A stretch of 64,000 nt of DNA, from assembly GCF_014636475.1 (NCBI RefSeq), contig NZ_BMEL01000002.1:620001-684000 (forward strand). The letters are read 5' to 3'. This document shows positions 17,882 to 27,330 of this stretch, in pieces; the stretch's first letter is position 1; every line of letters begins with the position of its first letter. Made by a program: the position numbers and the translations under genes. The DNA comes from Halobacillus andaensis. GTDB taxonomy: Bacteria; Bacillota; Bacilli; Bacillales; Halobacillaceae. Under the pieces are notes generated by a model. The model saw nothing but the letters and a program-made list of their open reading frames with translations. It ran no database searches and was not told the DNA's origin.

Positions 17882-18925
17882 ATGACCTTGCAAACGAAAC
17901 GATGGCAGCGTACGACAAAAATAAATGAACAATATCATGTAATTGAAGAAGCAGCGGCCCTGTTGAAGGATCAACAGGTCGTTGCTTTTCCTACGGAAAC
18001 CGTTTATGGCTTAGGAGCTGACGCTACGAGTGAAGCGGCTGTTCAGCGTATTTTCGAAGCGAAAGGAAGACCATCAGACAACCCGCTGATCGTCCACGTC
18101 GGCGACCGTTCTCAAGTGGAACAGCTGGTGACGCATATTCCAGAAATAGCAGACAAGCTGATGGATCAGTTTTGGCCAGGTCCTTTAACGCTTGTTTTAC
18201 CAAGTAATCATAAGGCGGCTCGCAATGTGACAGCAGGGTTAGACACGGTCGCCATTCGCATGCCAAGCGATCCGATCGCTTTAGCCCTTCTTAAAGAAAC
18301 GGGGCTGCCATTAGCCGCTCCCAGTGCCAATCGCTCTGGACGCCCGAGCCCGACAGACGCGGCTCACGTGCAGCAGGACTTAGATGGGCGGATTGCTGGA
18401 ATTGTGGATGGAGGGCCGACAGGCGTCGGTGTTGAATCGACGGTTCTAGATTGTACGACAGAAGTTCCGATCATTCTCCGTCCTGGCGGCGTGACAAAAG
18501 AAGACTTAGAATCATTCATCCCAAATGTAGTCATTGATCCGGCTTTAGCGGATCAAGCGGAAGACCAGCCAAAATCTCCAGGCATGAAATATACCCATTA
18601 TGCTCCTGAAGCCCCGCTTTGGTTAGTGGAAGGGGATGATGAATTTTTTCAACATCAGCTTGAATCGATGAAAGCCGAAGGGCAGCGAGTAGCCGTAATT
18701 GCCAGCCGAGAGCTTGTCGGCCAATTAAATCATGAGTATGTTACGCCTTGTGGGTCCCGCCAACAATTGACGGAAGTCGCTGGAGAGCTCTATCGCGCGT
18801 TAAGGTATTATAAAAAAGCAGACGTTGACGTCATCTTATGTGAGTCGTTCCCGGAACATGGTGTTGGCGCGGCAATTATGAACCGCCTGCACAAAGCCGC
18901 CACACAGAAAATTACACAGTACTAA
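17882..18925 (+). CDS. ywlC: L-threonylcarbamoyladenylate synthase (Sua5/YwlC)
   Basis: Makes threonylcarbamoyl-AMP from threonine, bicarbonate and ATP for the t6A modification of ANN-reading tRNAs. 347 residues: YrdC-type catalytic domain (about 18-215) with VVAFPTETVYGLGADA, FEAKGRPSDNPLIVHV and LPLAAPSANRSGRPSPT; then the Sua5 C-terminal domain (about 235-345), joined by PKSPGMKYTHYAPEAPL. AAAGGAGCAATCAGGC precedes the ATG. Gene context matches B. subtilis ywlC. The upstream DnaA boxes may tie its expression to DnaA level, or serve DnaA titration only. Confidence 0.95.
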   Translation: MTLQTKRWQRTTKINEQYHVIEEAAALLKDQQVVAFPTETVYGLGADATSEAAVQRIFEAKGRPSDNPLIVHVGDRSQVEQLVTHIPEIADKLMDQFWPGPLTLVLPSNHKAARNVTAGLDTVAIRMPSDPIALALLKETGLPLAAPSANRSGRPSPTDAAHVQQDLDGRIAGIVDGGPTGVGVESTVLDCTTEVPIILRPGGVTKEDLESFIPNVVIDPALADQAEDQPKSPGMKYTHYAPEAPLWLVEGDDEFFQHQLESMKAEGQRVAVIASRELVGQLNHEYVTPCGSRQQLTEVAGELYRALRYYKKADVDVILCESFPEHGVGAAIMNRLHKAATQKITQY

Positions 18926-18931
18926 TCATAC

Positions 18932-18984
18932 GCCCCATCTCCTTCGCATACTTTACAGTAGCATGTCCGAGGAGGGGGCTTTTT
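18932..18984 (+). terminator. ywlC terminator hairpin containing the mntP SD
   Basis: GCCCCATCTCCTTCG and CGAGGAGGGGGC arms then TTTTT. The GAGGAGGGG of the 3' arm is also the ribosome site for mntP, whose GTG starts at 18986. Confidence 0.75.
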
Positions 18985-18985
18985 C

Positions 18986-19528
18986 GTGGAATTAGAAAAT
19001 ATGGCGTCTATCATACTCTTATCTATTGCATTAGGCATGGATGCATTTTCCATTTCATTAGGGATGGGAATGCAGTCCGTTCGTTTAAAATATATAGGAA
19101 TCGCTGGCTTACTCGTAGGTTTTTTACATATGGTGATGCCTGGTCTTGGCATCCTTTTAGGGAAATGGCTTTTTGTTAATGTCAGTGAATGGGCATCGCT
19201 GGCGGGAGGTTTTTTACTGTTGACATTAGGGGCCTATACCTTATTTGCTTCTTTTACGGAAAAGCATTCCCCTGCTCATTCGATGGCGGGATTTGGGTTG
19301 TGGGTTTTTGCCTTCAGCGTAAGCATTGACAGCTTTCCGGTAGGGTTCAGTCTCGGTTTACACAATATGAACCCGATCGTTTCTATCTTCTCCTTTGGCA
19401 TGATGAGTACGGGGTTAACATGGCTTGGTTTCCTCGTTGGCAGACGAGCGACAAGCTACGTTGGTGCTTATAGTGAACTCCTTGGAGGCAGCATTTTGTG
19501 CGCGCTAGGACTCTATACCATATTCTAA
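18986..19528 (+). CDS. mntP: Manganese efflux pump MntP
   Basis: Small polytopic exporter (180 residues, six membrane segments) that removes excess Mn(II). The two inverted halves carry the expected acidic motifs: ALGMDAFSISLGMGMQ in the first and VSIDSFPVGFSLGLH in the second, with LGAYTLF and GLYTIF ending each half. Start is GTG at 18986, directly after a terminator-like hairpin holding its ribosome site. No Mn riboswitch (yybP-ykoY type) is visible; the 60 bp between ywlC and mntP are too short for one. Equivalent to YwlD. Confidence 0.92.
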   Translation: MELENMASIILLSIALGMDAFSISLGMGMQSVRLKYIGIAGLLVGFLHMVMPGLGILLGKWLFVNVSEWASLAGGFLLLTLGAYTLFASFTEKHSPAHSMAGFGLWVFAFSVSIDSFPVGFSLGLHNMNPIVSIFSFGMMSTGLTWLGFLVGRRATSYVGAYSELLGGSILCALGLYTIF

Positions 19529-19581
19529 TATAACGACCTGTGTTAAAATGGTAAAAGATGATGTGAAGGGGAGGACCACCG

Positions 19582-20196
19582 ATGAATGTACTATTTATTT
19601 GTACAGGGAATACGTGCCGCAGTCCAATGGCAGAAGCGATTATGAAAGCAAAAGATAATAAAAATAATGTTAAATCAGCAGGGATCTTCGCTGATGTAAA
19701 TCAACCTGTTGGACCAAATACGGTCGAGGTCCTGGAGGAAATCGGGTTACACTTCGATAATACATCAACCCCTGTATCCCAAGAGCTGCTAAACTGGTCA
19801 GATATTGTACTCTGTATGACAGAGAGTCATAAACAAACCTTAGCTTTACAATATCCAGATCTACAGCATAAATTTTATACACTCAAAGAATATGTCCTTA
19901 TCGATGAGGATCAATGGAGGCACTTAACGGATCTGTATGCTCAATTCGAGGAGAAGCGGGCGTGGGTGCTCAGTCAAGCCGATGAGAACTTAAATGAAGT
20001 TGAACTTGAGCAGCATTTACTTGAAGAACTAAATGAAGAGATTCAAGCGATTCAGCAAGCGGAGGATCAGCTGCCAAACCTCAATATTACAGATCCGTAC
20101 GGTCAAAGTGTCCAAATCTATCGGGAAACGCGTGATGAATTAGAGAAGACGATCCATCTTTTAGTCGAAAAATTAAAAAACGAGAAAGATTCGTAG
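19582..20196 (+). CDS. ywlE: Protein arginine phosphatase YwlE, with insertion
   Basis: Low-molecular-weight phosphatase family member that reverses McsB arginine phosphorylation. The catalytic loop is Cys7-Thr-Gly-Asn-Thr-Cys-Arg13-Ser (FICTGNTCRSPMAEA), with Thr in the position that favours phosphoarginine, and the general acid Asp is in TDPYGQSV. The product is 204 residues, whereas the usual length is about 150. The extra part, about residues 97-150 between LKEYV and TDPYG, is helical, charged and Gln/Glu-rich. Strong GGGGAGG before the ATG. Neighbours match B. subtilis. Confidence 0.93.
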   Translation: MNVLFICTGNTCRSPMAEAIMKAKDNKNNVKSAGIFADVNQPVGPNTVEVLEEIGLHFDNTSTPVSQELLNWSDIVLCMTESHKQTLALQYPDLQHKFYTLKEYVLIDEDQWRHLTDLYAQFEEKRAWVLSQADENLNEVELEQHLLEELNEEIQAIQQAEDQLPNLNITDPYGQSVQIYRETRDELEKTIHLLVEKLKNEKDS

Positions 20197-20207
20197 ATCA
20201 TCTTAAC

Positions 20208-20238
20208 GTCCTGTTCAATGTTTTGAATAGGACCTTCT
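20208..20238 (+). terminator. Possible ywlE terminator
   Basis: GTCCTGTTCAA and TTGAATAGGAC arms; the following T-run is weak. Confidence 0.5.
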
Positions 20239-20402
20239 CATATCCCCTGCTATAACTTCTATTTTAATAGGAAGTTTCTCCACTATATAAGACACCCTAT
20301 GAAACCCTTTTCACCACCCTTTGTTCGATTGACAGCGCCCGTGATACCTGTCACTATAAAAATTGAAGATGTGAATATTAGATAGAGGAGAGTGTGACCA
20401 GC

Positions 20403-20843
20403 ATGAAAGTCATTATTGCTTCTGACCATGGCGGGATAAACATACGCCGTGAAGTAGCAGACGTTTTAGAAGAGTTGGGTATCGAATATGTAGATCTAGG
20501 ATGCGATTGTGAAGGATCCGTTGACTATCCCGATTATGCCCTCCCAGCAGCAGAACGTGTAGCAAGCGGGGAGTTTGATAAAGGCATTCTGATTTGTGGG
20601 ACAGGCATCGGTATGTCGATCTCGGCAAACAAAGTTAAAGGCATTCGTGCTGCACTCGTTCATGATCTTTTCACGGCAAAAGTGACACGTGAACACAATG
20701 ACTCCAACGTGCTTTGCATGGGAGAACGCGTCATTGGACCCGGGCTCGCTCGCGAAATCGCGAAAACATGGGTCCGAGCTGAATTTGAAGCAGGAAGACA
20801 CAAAAATCGCATAAATAAGATTGCCGATTACGAGAATAAGTAA
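20403..20843 (+). CDS. rpiB: Ribose-5-phosphate isomerase B
   Basis: Interconverts ribose 5-phosphate and ribulose 5-phosphate. 146 residues from ATG 20403, which gives the family N-terminus MKVIIASDHGG; an in-frame GTG at 20394 is too near GAGGAG. Motifs: DLGCDCEGSVDYPDYA, LICGTGIGMSISANKVKGIRAAL with the catalytic Cys, and REHNDSNVLCMGERVIG. It corresponds to YwlF. The reaction feeds the pentose phosphate pathway together with tal upstream. Confidence 0.95.
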   Translation: MKVIIASDHGGINIRREVADVLEELGIEYVDLGCDCEGSVDYPDYALPAAERVASGEFDKGILICGTGIGMSISANKVKGIRAALVHDLFTAKVTREHNDSNVLCMGERVIGPGLAREIAKTWVRAEFEAGRHKNRINKIADYENK

Positions 20844-20909
20844 TAGAATGTATAGATAAGTGTAACCAGTGAGAAATCAACATTTCAGCAAAAAAAGGAG
20901 ATGGCCAGG

Positions 20910-21455
20910 ATGGCAGATGTAAAGGCGGTTCAGCAAGATGTAGCTAATGTTGCTCGGCAGCTCCTGGAAACCGGTCATATGAGAGACGGTTTGTTTGTCG
21001 TTGGTTGCTCCACCAGTGAAGTAGCAGGTGAAAGGATAGGAACATCAGGAAGTGAAGCGATCGCAGAAGTGTTGTTTGAAGAATGGCGCAAGTTCTCAAA
21101 ACAATCAGGTGCTGACCTCGCCTTTCAATGCTGCGAGCATTTAAACCGCTCGCTCGTTGTCGAACGGAAAGTTCAGCAAGCTAACGGGTACACAGAGGTG
21201 ACAGCGGTCCCTGTGTCAAATGCAGGTGGATCGATGGCATCTTATGCTTTTAAACACATGGACGACCCTGTGCTTGTAGAATCCGTTCAAGCCCAAGGCG
21301 GAGTCGACATTGGAGATACTCTTATCGGGATGCATTTGAAACGCGTCGCCGTACCGCTTCGTATCGAACAAAAGTCAATTGGCCACGCCCACGTCACGGT
21401 TGCTCGAACACGCCCGCCGCTCATTGGCGGCGCACGAGCTATTTATGAATGCTAA
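20910..21455 (+). CDS. ywlG: YwlG/TIGR01440 family protein
   Basis: Conserved Firmicutes protein of unknown biochemical role, about 181 residues from ATG 20910 (AAGGAG nine bases upstream; ATG 20901 is too close). Typical blocks are LFVVGCSTSEVAGERIGTSGS, FQCCEHLNRSLVVER and GGSMASYAFKHM, ending HARTRPPLIGGARAIY-type sequence. It always lies between rpiB and glyA in Bacillus, as here. The many Ser/Thr/Gly motifs suggest a ligand or sugar-phosphate binding fold, which is inference only. Confidence 0.9.
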   Translation: MADVKAVQQDVANVARQLLETGHMRDGLFVVGCSTSEVAGERIGTSGSEAIAEVLFEEWRKFSKQSGADLAFQCCEHLNRSLVVERKVQQANGYTEVTAVPVSNAGGSMASYAFKHMDDPVLVESVQAQGGVDIGDTLIGMHLKRVAVPLRIEQKSIGHAHVTVARTRPPLIGGARAIYEC

Positions 21456-21488
21456 CAATTGGAATCGGAGAGAGGGGATTTTTTACAA

Positions 21489-22745
21489 ATGGAACATGTA
21501 AAACGTTCAGATGAAGAACTGTACAACGCGGTAATGGATGAAAAGAATCGTCAGCAGAACAATATCGAACTAATTGCCTCAGAAAACTTTGTGTCAGAAG
21601 CAGTAATGGAAGCGATGGGTTCTGTATTAACGAACAAATACGCGGAAGGCTACCCAGGCCGCCGTTACTACGGAGGCTGTGAGCACGTAGACGTTGCAGA
21701 AAACTTAGCGAGAGATCGTGCGAAAGAACTCTTTGGCGCTGAGCACGCTAACGTACAGCCTCACTCCGGTGCACAAGCAAACATGGCTGTTTACTTCACA
21801 ATTCTAGAGCCAGGTGACACTGTGCTTGGAATGAACCTAAGCCACGGGGGACACCTTACCCACGGAAGCCCGGTAAACTTCAGTGGAACACTCTACAATT
21901 TTGAAGAATATGGCGTTGACGAAAACGACGAACGCATTGATTATGATGCCGTTTTAGAAAAAGCAAAAGAAGTAAAGCCTAAGCTGATCGTAGCAGGTGC
22001 AAGTGCGTACCCTCGTGAGATTGACTTTGCTAAATTTAGAGAAATTGCAGATGAAGTGGATGCCTACCTTATGGTCGATATGGCTCACATCGCAGGTTTA
22101 GTAGCATCTGGTCTTCATCCAAACCCAGTTCCACATGCCCATTTCGTTACAACAACGACGCATAAAACATTGCGCGGACCACGCGGCGGAATGATTTTCT
22201 GCGAAGAACAATTCGCGAAGAAAATTGATAAATCCGTATTCCCAGGCATGCAGGGCGGACCGTTAATGCACATTATCGCAGCGAAAGCTGTTTCCTTTAA
22301 AGAAGCACTTCAGCCTGAATTCAAACAGTATTCCCGTCAAATCATTAAAAACTCCAAGCAGCTTGGGGAAACACTGACTGAAAACGGTGTACGCATCGTT
22401 TCAGGCGGAACGGACAACCACCTGCTGCTGCTTGATTTGCGTGAAGTTGGTTTAACAGGAAAAGTGGCTGAAAAAGCACTAGATGCAGTAGGTATTACGA
22501 CGAACAAAAATACGATTCCATTTGATCCAGAAGGACCATTTACGACAAGCGGAATCCGTATCGGTACAGCTGCCGTAACAAGCCGTGGTTTCCAAGAGGA
22601 CGAGATGAAAGAAATCGGTAAATTGATTGCTTTCACACTGAAAAACCACGACAACGATGAAAAACTAAAAGAAGCAGCGGAACGCGTAAGTGAACTTACT
22701 TCCCGCTTCCCACTGTACCAATCACTCATGCCAAGCACCCCATAA
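21489..22745 (+). CDS. glyA: Serine hydroxymethyltransferase
   Basis: PLP enzyme converting serine and tetrahydrofolate to glycine and methylene-tetrahydrofolate. 418 residues from ATG 21489; the TTG at 21459 would add a non-conserved extension. Motifs: [32 protein letters not shown], the PLP lysine in [14 protein letters not shown] and [19 protein letters not shown] precedes the start with a long spacing. Directly after ywlG, ended by a strong terminator. Confidence 0.98.
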   Translation: MEHVKRSDEELYNAVMDEKNRQQNNIELIASENFVSEAVMEAMGSVLTNKYAEGYPGRRYYGGCEHVDVAENLARDRAKELFGAEHANVQPHSGAQANMAVYFTILEPGDTVLGMNLSHGGHLTHGSPVNFSGTLYNFEEYGVDENDERIDYDAVLEKAKEVKPKLIVAGASAYPREIDFAKFREIADEVDAYLMVDMAHIAGLVASGLHPNPVPHAHFVTTTTHKTLRGPRGGMIFCEEQFAKKIDKSVFPGMQGGPLMHIIAAKAVSFKEALQPEFKQYSRQIIKNSKQLGETLTENGVRIVSGGTDNHLLLLDLREVGLTGKVAEKALDAVGITTNKNTIPFDPEGPFTTSGIRIGTAAVTSRGFQEDEMKEIGKLIAFTLKNHDNDEKLKEAAERVSELTSRFPLYQSLMPSTP

Positions 22746-22753
22746 TGAATGTT

Positions 22754-22787
22754 AAAAGTCTACCTGTAAGCAGGTAGGCTTTTTTTA
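22754..22787 (+). terminator. glyA terminator
   Basis: AGTCTACCTG and CAGGTAGGCT arms with TAAG loop, then seven T. Confidence 0.9.
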
Positions 22788-22796
22788 TTGCTTTTC

Positions 22797-22864
22797 GGTA
22801 CCAGGTACGCCGAGACAAAACAGCGGTACCTGGTACCAAATTTTATATCGGCGTACCTGGTACC
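22797..22864. repeat. REP-like palindrome array 2 (glyA-upp)
   Basis: Three exact GTACCWGGTAC copies with starts at 22797, 22825 and 22853, exactly 28 bp apart, directly after the glyA terminator. Centre bases are A, T, T. Confidence 0.92.
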
Positions 22865-22907
22865 GGTAGCGCCACTACCGCAACGACTTCCCATCCAACA
22901 TCTTCCC

Positions 22908-22936
22908 TTGCTCTTTATCGACTTTTTCTGTACAAT
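22908..22936 (+). promoter_or_regulatory. Sigma-A promoter of upp
   Basis: TTGCTC, 17-bp spacer, TACAAT, 36 bp before the start codon. Confidence 0.6.
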
Positions 22937-22971
22937 TATCGGGATGCAAACTATTAAAAGGAGTGACTGAC

Positions 22972-23604
22972 ATGGGAAAAGTATATGTTTTGGACCATCC
23001 ATTAATTCAACACAAACTAACGTACATACGGAAGAGTGAGACAGGCACAAAGGATTTCCGCCAGCTCGTAGACGAAGTAGCTGCTTTGATGGCTTTTGAA
23101 ATCACGCGCGACCTGCCGCTCGAACAAGTTGAAATTGATACCCCTGTTGTCTCGAACGCCAAAGCCCAAGTACTAACAGGTAAAAAGATTGGTCTAATTC
23201 CTATTCTACGTGCAGGATTAGGTATGGTAGATGGGATTATCCAGCTTATTCCAGCTGCAAAAGTCGGTCACGTCGGACTATATCGTGATCCCGAAACCCT
23301 ACAGCCCGTTGAATATTACGTGAAGCTTCCAAGCGATATCGAAGAACGTGAACTGATCGTCATCGATCCAATGCTTGCTACTGGCGGTTCCGCCAACGAA
23401 GCCATCACTTCCATTAAAAAACGCGGCGCACGTCAAATTCGCCTCATGTGTCTCGTAGCTGCACCTGAAGGCGTAGAAGCTGTACAAGAAGCTCATCCTG
23501 ACGTCGACATTTATCTCGCAGCGATGGACGACAGACTGAACGAAAAAGGCTACATCGAACCAGGACTCGGCGACGCCGGCGACCGCCTATTCGGCACGAA
23601 GTAA
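22972..23604 (+). CDS. upp: Uracil phosphoribosyltransferase
   Basis: Salvage of uracil to UMP with PRPP. 210 residues from ATG 22972 ([20 protein letters not shown]); an in-frame GTG at 22963 directly follows the Shine-Dalgarno and is not used. Motifs: [20 protein letters not shown], the PRPP loop [16 protein letters not shown], and the C-terminal [18 protein letters not shown]. mnaA starts 10 bp after the stop, so the two are one transcript. Confidence 0.98.
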   Translation: MGKVYVLDHPLIQHKLTYIRKSETGTKDFRQLVDEVAALMAFEITRDLPLEQVEIDTPVVSNAKAQVLTGKKIGLIPILRAGLGMVDGIIQLIPAAKVGHVGLYRDPETLQPVEYYVKLPSDIEERELIVIDPMLATGGSANEAITSIKKRGARQIRLMCLVAAPEGVEAVQEAHPDVDIYLAAMDDRLNEKGYIEPGLGDAGDRLFGTK

Positions 23605-23614
23605 GGAGACTTCC

Positions 23615-24757
23615 ATGATTAAAGTCATGACCATTTTCGGCACAAGACCCGAAGCCATTAAGATGGCCCCGCTCGTTTTAGAATTGAAAAAAAGGTCAGA
23701 GCAATTTGAACCCATCGTCACGGTGACCGCTCAGCATAGACAGATGCTTGATCAAGTATTGAAGATTTTCAGCATCGAACCGGATTATGATTTAAACATT
23801 ATGAAGGATCGTCAAACGCTGGCCCAAGTCACCACACGAGCACTTACAGGGCTTGACGGCGTCATGAAAGAAACAAAGCCGGACATCGTGCTCGTTCACG
23901 GGGATACGACGACAACGTTTGCCGCTTCTCTTGCCGCTTACTACAATCAAATCCCGGTAGGCCACGTCGAAGCTGGCTTACGCACGTGGAATAAATATTC
24001 TCCTTTTCCAGAGGAGATGAACCGTCAGTTAACAGGGGTCATGGCCGATTTGCATTTCGCACCGACGAACAAATCACGTGATAATCTGCTAGCTGAACAT
24101 AAACCGGGTGAGCATATTTTTGTCACGGGGAATACGGCAATCGATGCGTTAAAAACGACAGTCGATGAAAACTACACCTCCGAAGTGCTGCAATCCGTTG
24201 GCGAGGACAAACGTCTTGTGCTCATGACGGCACACCGTCGTGAGAATCTCGGCAACAACATGAAGCAAATGTTTCGTGCGATTAAGCGTCTCGTGGAGGC
24301 GCACAATGATGTAGAAGTCGTTTATCCTGTGCACTTGAATCCGGCTGTTCGTGAAGTGGCCGATGAAATTTTAGGAAATGACGACCGCATTAAGCTGATT
24401 GAACCGCTTGATGTTATTGATTTTCATAATTTCGCGGCCCGCGCCCACCTGATTTTAACGGATTCAGGAGGCGTTCAAGAAGAAGCGCCATCCCTTGGTG
24501 TTCCTGTTCTCGTCCTTCGAGATACAACCGAACGGCCTGAAGGCATTGAAGCAGGTACCCTGAAGCTTGCCGGTACAGATGAAGATCACATTTTTAACCT
24601 GGCAAATGAACTTTTATCGGATGATGAAAAGCATGAGTCCATGTCAAAAGCTTCAAACCCATATGGCGACGGTCAGGCTTCGGCTCGCATAGCTGAATCG
24701 ATCCGCTACTTTTTCAAAGAGAGAGCAGATAAGCCTGCCCCGTTTGAAACAGAATAA
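23615..24757 (+). CDS. mnaA: UDP-N-acetylglucosamine 2-epimerase (non-hydrolysing)
   Basis: Interconverts UDP-GlcNAc and UDP-ManNAc for wall teichoic acid linkage units and other surface polymers. 380 residues with GT-B fold. Family motifs: MTIFGTRPEAIKMAPLVLEL, HGDTTTTFAASLAAYY, GHVEAGLRT, EEMNRQLTGVMAD, TAHRRENLG and TDSGGVQEEAPSLGVP. TAAGGAGA precedes the ATG. It is upp's neighbour in B. subtilis too. Its product supports the Gram-positive wall inference. Confidence 0.97.
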   Translation: MIKVMTIFGTRPEAIKMAPLVLELKKRSEQFEPIVTVTAQHRQMLDQVLKIFSIEPDYDLNIMKDRQTLAQVTTRALTGLDGVMKETKPDIVLVHGDTTTTFAASLAAYYNQIPVGHVEAGLRTWNKYSPFPEEMNRQLTGVMADLHFAPTNKSRDNLLAEHKPGEHIFVTGNTAIDALKTTVDENYTSEVLQSVGEDKRLVLMTAHRRENLGNNMKQMFRAIKRLVEAHNDVEVVYPVHLNPAVREVADEILGNDDRIKLIEPLDVIDFHNFAARAHLILTDSGGVQEEAPSLGVPVLVLRDTTERPEGIEAGTLKLAGTDEDHIFNLANELLSDDEKHESMSKASNPYGDGQASARIAESIRYFFKERADKPAPFETE

Positions 24758-24765
24758 AATGAAGC

Positions 24766-24800
24766 ATCCAGCCTCTTTTAATAAGAGGCTGGATTTTTTG
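24766..24800 (+). terminator. mnaA terminator
   Basis: ATCCAGCCTCTT and AAGAGGCTGGAT arms, then six T. Confidence 0.92.
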
Positions 24801-24967
24801 TTGAGGGAATGAAAGGCTCATAAATTCGGGGAAATTGCTCGCGAACGCTAATATTCGATCAGCCTATACATTCAAACTTTTGCTTAAATCGCTGAACGTC
24901 GCCCATAAAACTTCGCATAACTCACCTTCCAATAACACACACTACCGTAAAAAGGAGCCTCTGCGTT

Positions 24968-27121
24968 ATGCCGCTCAAAATCGCCGCGATCCTCATCACA
25001 ATCACACTTTTAACCGGCTTCAGTCAGCCTGATCCTGACGAAGAAATGACCATCATCCTTGAGCTGAAGGACACACCAGTTTCTACATTTAAAAATCATG
25101 TAGCGTCTCGTTTGCCGCGGCTTGAAATCGTCGCTGAATATGAAACGATCTTTAACGGTGTGGCTGTAAAAGGAATGCCGTCTGAGCTTGAGAAAATATC
25201 GCGATTGAAGGAAGTGGCCAACCAGTATCCAGTGCAGACGTACACAACACAGGAGGAAGTATTGGCGGAACCTTCTTTGCCGCTTACGACAGATGTCGTG
25301 CGGCCAAACACTCCTTACTCAGGAAAAGGAGTGAAGGTGGGGGTCATCGATACAGGTGTGGATTATACGCACCCGGATCTTGAAGGGAATTACCAGGGCG
25401 GTTTTGATTTGGTTGATTTTGACGATGATCCGATGGAGACGACTGAAGATGGGGCTACCCTGCACGGAACGCATGTGGCAGGCATTATTGGAGCAGATGG
25501 GGAGATGAAAGGAGTGGCTCCTGATGTCGATTTGTATGCGTATCGCGCCTTAGGTCCTGGCGGCATGGGGACGTCGGTACAAGTGATTGCAGCGATTGAA
25601 GAAGCTGTAGAAGATGGGATGGATATCATTAATCTATCGCTTGGGAATGATGTAAACGGTCCGGATTGGCCGACGACAAAAGCGGTGGAACGGGCGATTG
25701 AGCTTGGGACCACAGTGATCGTTGCTGCTGGGAACGCTGGACCGGATACGTGGACGATTGGATCCCCGGCGACTTCAGAAAATGCGATTACGGTAGGAGC
25801 TTCTTCCTTGCCGACTGAACAATCGCTGCTCACCATTTCAGGAGAAGACAGGCAAATTCCGATACGGATTTTACAAGGTTCGAAACCGTGGAATCTGGCA
25901 AAAAAATATCCGCTGATTGAGATGGAAGGAGATCAAGTTGAAGGAGTGACGGGAAAAATTGTTCTCATGAGACGAGGGGGCACGAGTTTTGCAGAGAAAG
26001 CCCAGCATGCCTATCAAAAAGGAGCAGAAGCCTTGATGATTATTAATCATACGAACGAGCCGCTTCATGGATCAATCGAAGGACTTAACTTGCCCATTCC
26101 AGTAGCAGCTGTTTCGAAAGAGGAAGGGGAATGGCTGCTTGAAAAGGGACTCGCTGAAGATCAATGGGTAGATACCGTTACCGAAGAAGTGGATCACGGG
26201 ATTGCCCCGTTTAGCTCGCGCGGTCCCGTCACCTCATCGTGGAGTGTAAAGCCAGATATTTTAGCACCTGGGGTTAACGTAGTCAGCACGGTGCCAGGCG
26301 GTTATCAAGCTTTACAAGGAACGAGTATGGCCGCTCCACATATTGCCGGAGTGGCTGCCTTGTTAAAAGAAGCCTACCCGGAATGGACGCCGCTGGATAT
26401 TAAACAATCCCTGATGAGTTCCGCGGATCTTTTGCAGCAAAAAGGTGTACCATTACCGCCAACAGAGCAGGGTGCAGGATATGTCGATACGGAAGCGGCG
26501 ATTCAGCCTGAGCTTTGGATCGATCCGGGGGCTCTCAACTTTGGGCGGATTGAAGAAAACCTTTATCGTAAAAAGGTGAAGCTCACATTTGAAAATAAAC
26601 GAGATACCACGGAAACCTATCATATGAAGCCGCCCGAGAAACAACCAGGGATCGGCTGGACGATACCGACTTCGTTTCAACTGGCACCTGGAGAGAAAAA
26701 AGAACTCTCAATGGAAGTGCACATGAATAAGTCCTTTATGAACGACGGGGTTCACGAAGGATATGTGACTGTTGAAGGAGGAGGAGAGCAATACCATATT
26801 CCGTACTTATTCATGGTAGATACGTCGAATTACGAAAAGATTTCCGGGTTAGAGTTATACAAAGATTGGGAAACCGATGCTGATTTAACCTACCGCTTTA
26901 ACCTAACGGAACCGGTGGATCATTTATCAATCGACCTTTATCGAGCAGGAACGATGCTTCATCAAGGGCAATTGTTGGATCTTGATGACCCAGCGGAAGG
27001 ATTAAATGAAGGGGAGATTAAGCTGAACATGATCGATGACTATGCCGGGCCTTACTTAGCTGTCGTCACCTTAGAAATCGACGGAAAAACGTATAGTTAT
27101 CCATTTCCTGTTCAATTGTAA
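24968..27121 (+). CDS. Secreted subtilisin-family serine protease, Vpr-like
   Basis: 717 residues. Signal peptide at 1-20, then an inhibitor I9-type propeptide (about 27-95, MTIILELKDTPVSTFKNH). The S8 catalytic domain holds Asp in VGVIDTGVDYTHPDL, His in LHGTHVAGIIGADG, the oxyanion Asn in VAAGNAGP and Ser in QGTSMAAPHIAGVAALL. A protease-associated (PA) domain is inserted at about 290-400 (VLMRRGGTSFAEKAQHAY). A Fn3-like C-terminal part follows. This is the Vpr layout. AAAAGGAG precedes the ATG. It is likely an exported, calcium-stabilised endopeptidase with an acidic, salt-adapted surface. Confidence 0.92.
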   Translation: MPLKIAAILITITLLTGFSQPDPDEEMTIILELKDTPVSTFKNHVASRLPRLEIVAEYETIFNGVAVKGMPSELEKISRLKEVANQYPVQTYTTQEEVLAEPSLPLTTDVVRPNTPYSGKGVKVGVIDTGVDYTHPDLEGNYQGGFDLVDFDDDPMETTEDGATLHGTHVAGIIGADGEMKGVAPDVDLYAYRALGPGGMGTSVQVIAAIEEAVEDGMDIINLSLGNDVNGPDWPTTKAVERAIELGTTVIVAAGNAGPDTWTIGSPATSENAITVGASSLPTEQSLLTISGEDRQIPIRILQGSKPWNLAKKYPLIEMEGDQVEGVTGKIVLMRRGGTSFAEKAQHAYQKGAEALMIINHTNEPLHGSIEGLNLPIPVAAVSKEEGEWLLEKGLAEDQWVDTVTEEVDHGIAPFSSRGPVTSSWSVKPDILAPGVNVVSTVPGGYQALQGTSMAAPHIAGVAALLKEAYPEWTPLDIKQSLMSSADLLQQKGVPLPPTEQGAGYVDTEAAIQPELWIDPGALNFGRIEENLYRKKVKLTFENKRDTTETYHMKPPEKQPGIGWTIPTSFQLAPGEKKELSMEVHMNKSFMNDGVHEGYVTVEGGGEQYHIPYLFMVDTSNYEKISGLELYKDWETDADLTYRFNLTEPVDHLSIDLYRAGTMLHQGQLLDLDDPAEGLNEGEIKLNMIDDYAGPYLAVVTLEIDGKTYSYPFPVQL

Positions 27122-27122
27122 T

Positions 27123-27162
27123 AAAAGAAGAACAGCCTGTTCGGAGGCTGTTCTTCTTTTTA
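27123..27162 (+). terminator. Protease gene terminator
   Basis: AAAGAAGAACAGCCT and AGGCTGTTCTTCTTT arms, then T-run. Confidence 0.92.
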
Positions 27163-27228
27163 ATTGTAAAATGTGACAAAATTATGATAAATGCGTGTCG
27201 GACTTTTGTACTTTTGCTCACAAACACA

Positions 27229-27257
27229 TTGACATGATATGACCCCTATTGTATTCT
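27229..27257 (+). promoter_or_regulatory. Sigma-A promoter of the atp operon
   Basis: TTGACA, 17-bp spacer, TATTCT, about 74 bp before the first start codon. Confidence 0.7.
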
Positions 27258-27330
27258 TACATAGTGTGGAATGATAAGGTTTTCATATAAAAACGCATCG
27301 CTTTTTTACATATTTAAAAGAGGTGTTGAC

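Noticed and set aside
20329-20360. Promoter of rpiB (TTGACA ... TATAAA)
   Set aside because: The spacer is 20 bp, too long for a normal sigma-A promoter; no alternative -10 at 17 bp is convincing.
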